This document shows positions 63,771 to 64,000 of a stretch of DNA of 64,000 bases, one piece after another. How positions within the stretch are numbered: the first letter of the stretch is position 1; each line of letters begins with the position of its first letter. Under the pieces are notes generated by a model, which saw only the letters and a program-made list of their open reading frames with translations, made no database searches and had not been told where the DNA came from. A program made the translations under genes and the position numbers. The DNA comes from Methanothermobacter sp. (GTDB taxonomy: Archaea > Methanobacteriota > Methanobacteria > Methanobacteriales > Methanothermobacteraceae): the NCBI RefSeq assembly GCF_030055435.1, contig NZ_JASFYG010000001.1, positions 144,154-208,153 on the forward strand. Direction: 5' to 3'.

Positions 63771-63991
63771 GCCATAAGCAGTATCACAGTTGATATGGGG
63801 TCGAACAGGGCCGCTGCCGTGGCCACATCAAGGTATCTGGCCGCCGCGAGGACCATCACAAAGCCCCCCTGAAGCAGAGAGAACATTATTACCTTATCAA
63901 GGGGCCTTGGAAGGAGTATGATACCTGCGGCACCTGTGAATATCACGAAAATTCCTGTATTTGTAAGGTTAATGAGGTCAAGCGGATTCAT
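63719..63991 (-). CDS. ehaD: EhaD, MrpC/NuoK-like membrane subunit
   Basis: About 90 residues from ATG 63991 (MNPLDLINL), with GTGATGGTT just before it; ATG 63997 is an alternative, and the window ends three bases beyond. Three helices, with RPLDKVIMFSLLQGGFVMVL and DPISTVILLMAVMRI resembling MrpC/NuoK-type subunits. The last eleven codons and stop are repeated three times including this copy. Confidence 0.82.
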   Translation of the reverse strand: MNPLDLINLTNTGIFVIFTGAAGIILLPRPLDKVIMFSLLQGGFVMVLAAARYLDVATAAALFDPISTVILLMAVMRINDVRVARGEDLV

Positions 63992-64000
63992 AACCATCAC

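Overview
The window is almost certainly from a thermophilic hydrogenotrophic methanogen of the genus Methanothermobacter, of M. thermautotrophicus type. The evidence is a near-complete eha operon (energy-converting [NiFe]-hydrogenase A) at the right end, a second formylmethanofuran:tetrahydromethanopterin formyltransferase gene, a cell-wall enzyme with pseudomurein-binding repeats, archaeal CoA-pathway and CTP synthase genes, bacterial-type uvrABC, many soluble PAS/HisKA_2 histidine kinases, and Shine-Dalgarno sequences of the GGTGATC/GGAGG type. Assignment is by recognition of families and gene order, not by a database search.

Layout, left to right. 1-235 holds the decayed end of a gene. 260-24752 is a signalling and repair region. 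It has three PAS/HisKA_2 kinases (one with a degenerate receiver), a membrane histidine kinase coupled to an Rcp1-like receiver, two receivers carrying a methanogen output domain, a single-domain KaiC-like ATPase, and divergent uvrBA and uvrC. Among these lie a NERD-domain protein behind an array of palindromic operators, a DUF368 transporter, a PEP-synthase-like protein without its ATP-grasp half, and a frameshifted DUF763 gene. 24965-28963 carries a small Cys protein, an M42 peptidase, a CoA-pathway trio and a diphthamide-synthesis enzyme. 28960-40089 is a surface-structure island: prepilin peptidase, two class III signal-peptide pilins, four pseudopilin-like proteins rich in N-glycosylation sequons, and an STT3-like protein with a degenerate WWDYG motif. 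40095-46742 is metabolic: pyrG, apgM, hom with a separate ACT protein, gatC, asnB and a flavin-type protein. Then come a pseudomurein-active transglutaminase-like enzyme and a P1B metal ATPase behind a palindromic operator.

From 50705 to the right edge, all on the minus strand, run ehaD to ehaR, the formyltransferase homologue, a PfkB kinase, a 6x[4Fe-4S] polyferredoxin and a CBS protein. Eha couples ion flow to ferredoxin reduction by H2. The formyltransferase paralogue and polyferredoxins in the same transcription unit fit a link with the first step of CO2 reduction.

The most unusual structural signal is a recurrent class of short tandem duplications (unit about 36-80 bp) placed at gene borders, copying the last codons and stop of one gene and/or the ribosome-binding site and first codons of the next. 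They occur at the ehaD/ehaE, ehaM/ehaN and ehaP/ehaQ junctions, at the 3' end of the metal ATPase gene, and in diverged form upstream of pyrG, uvrC and the DUF763 gene. At ehaM/ehaN there are seven copies, recreating ehaN-like start sites that open short reading frames. A second key point is that ehaQ encodes ten cluster motifs only if translation begins at a non-AUG codon or a frameshift is allowed. No rRNA, tRNA, CRISPR array or insertion sequence was seen.
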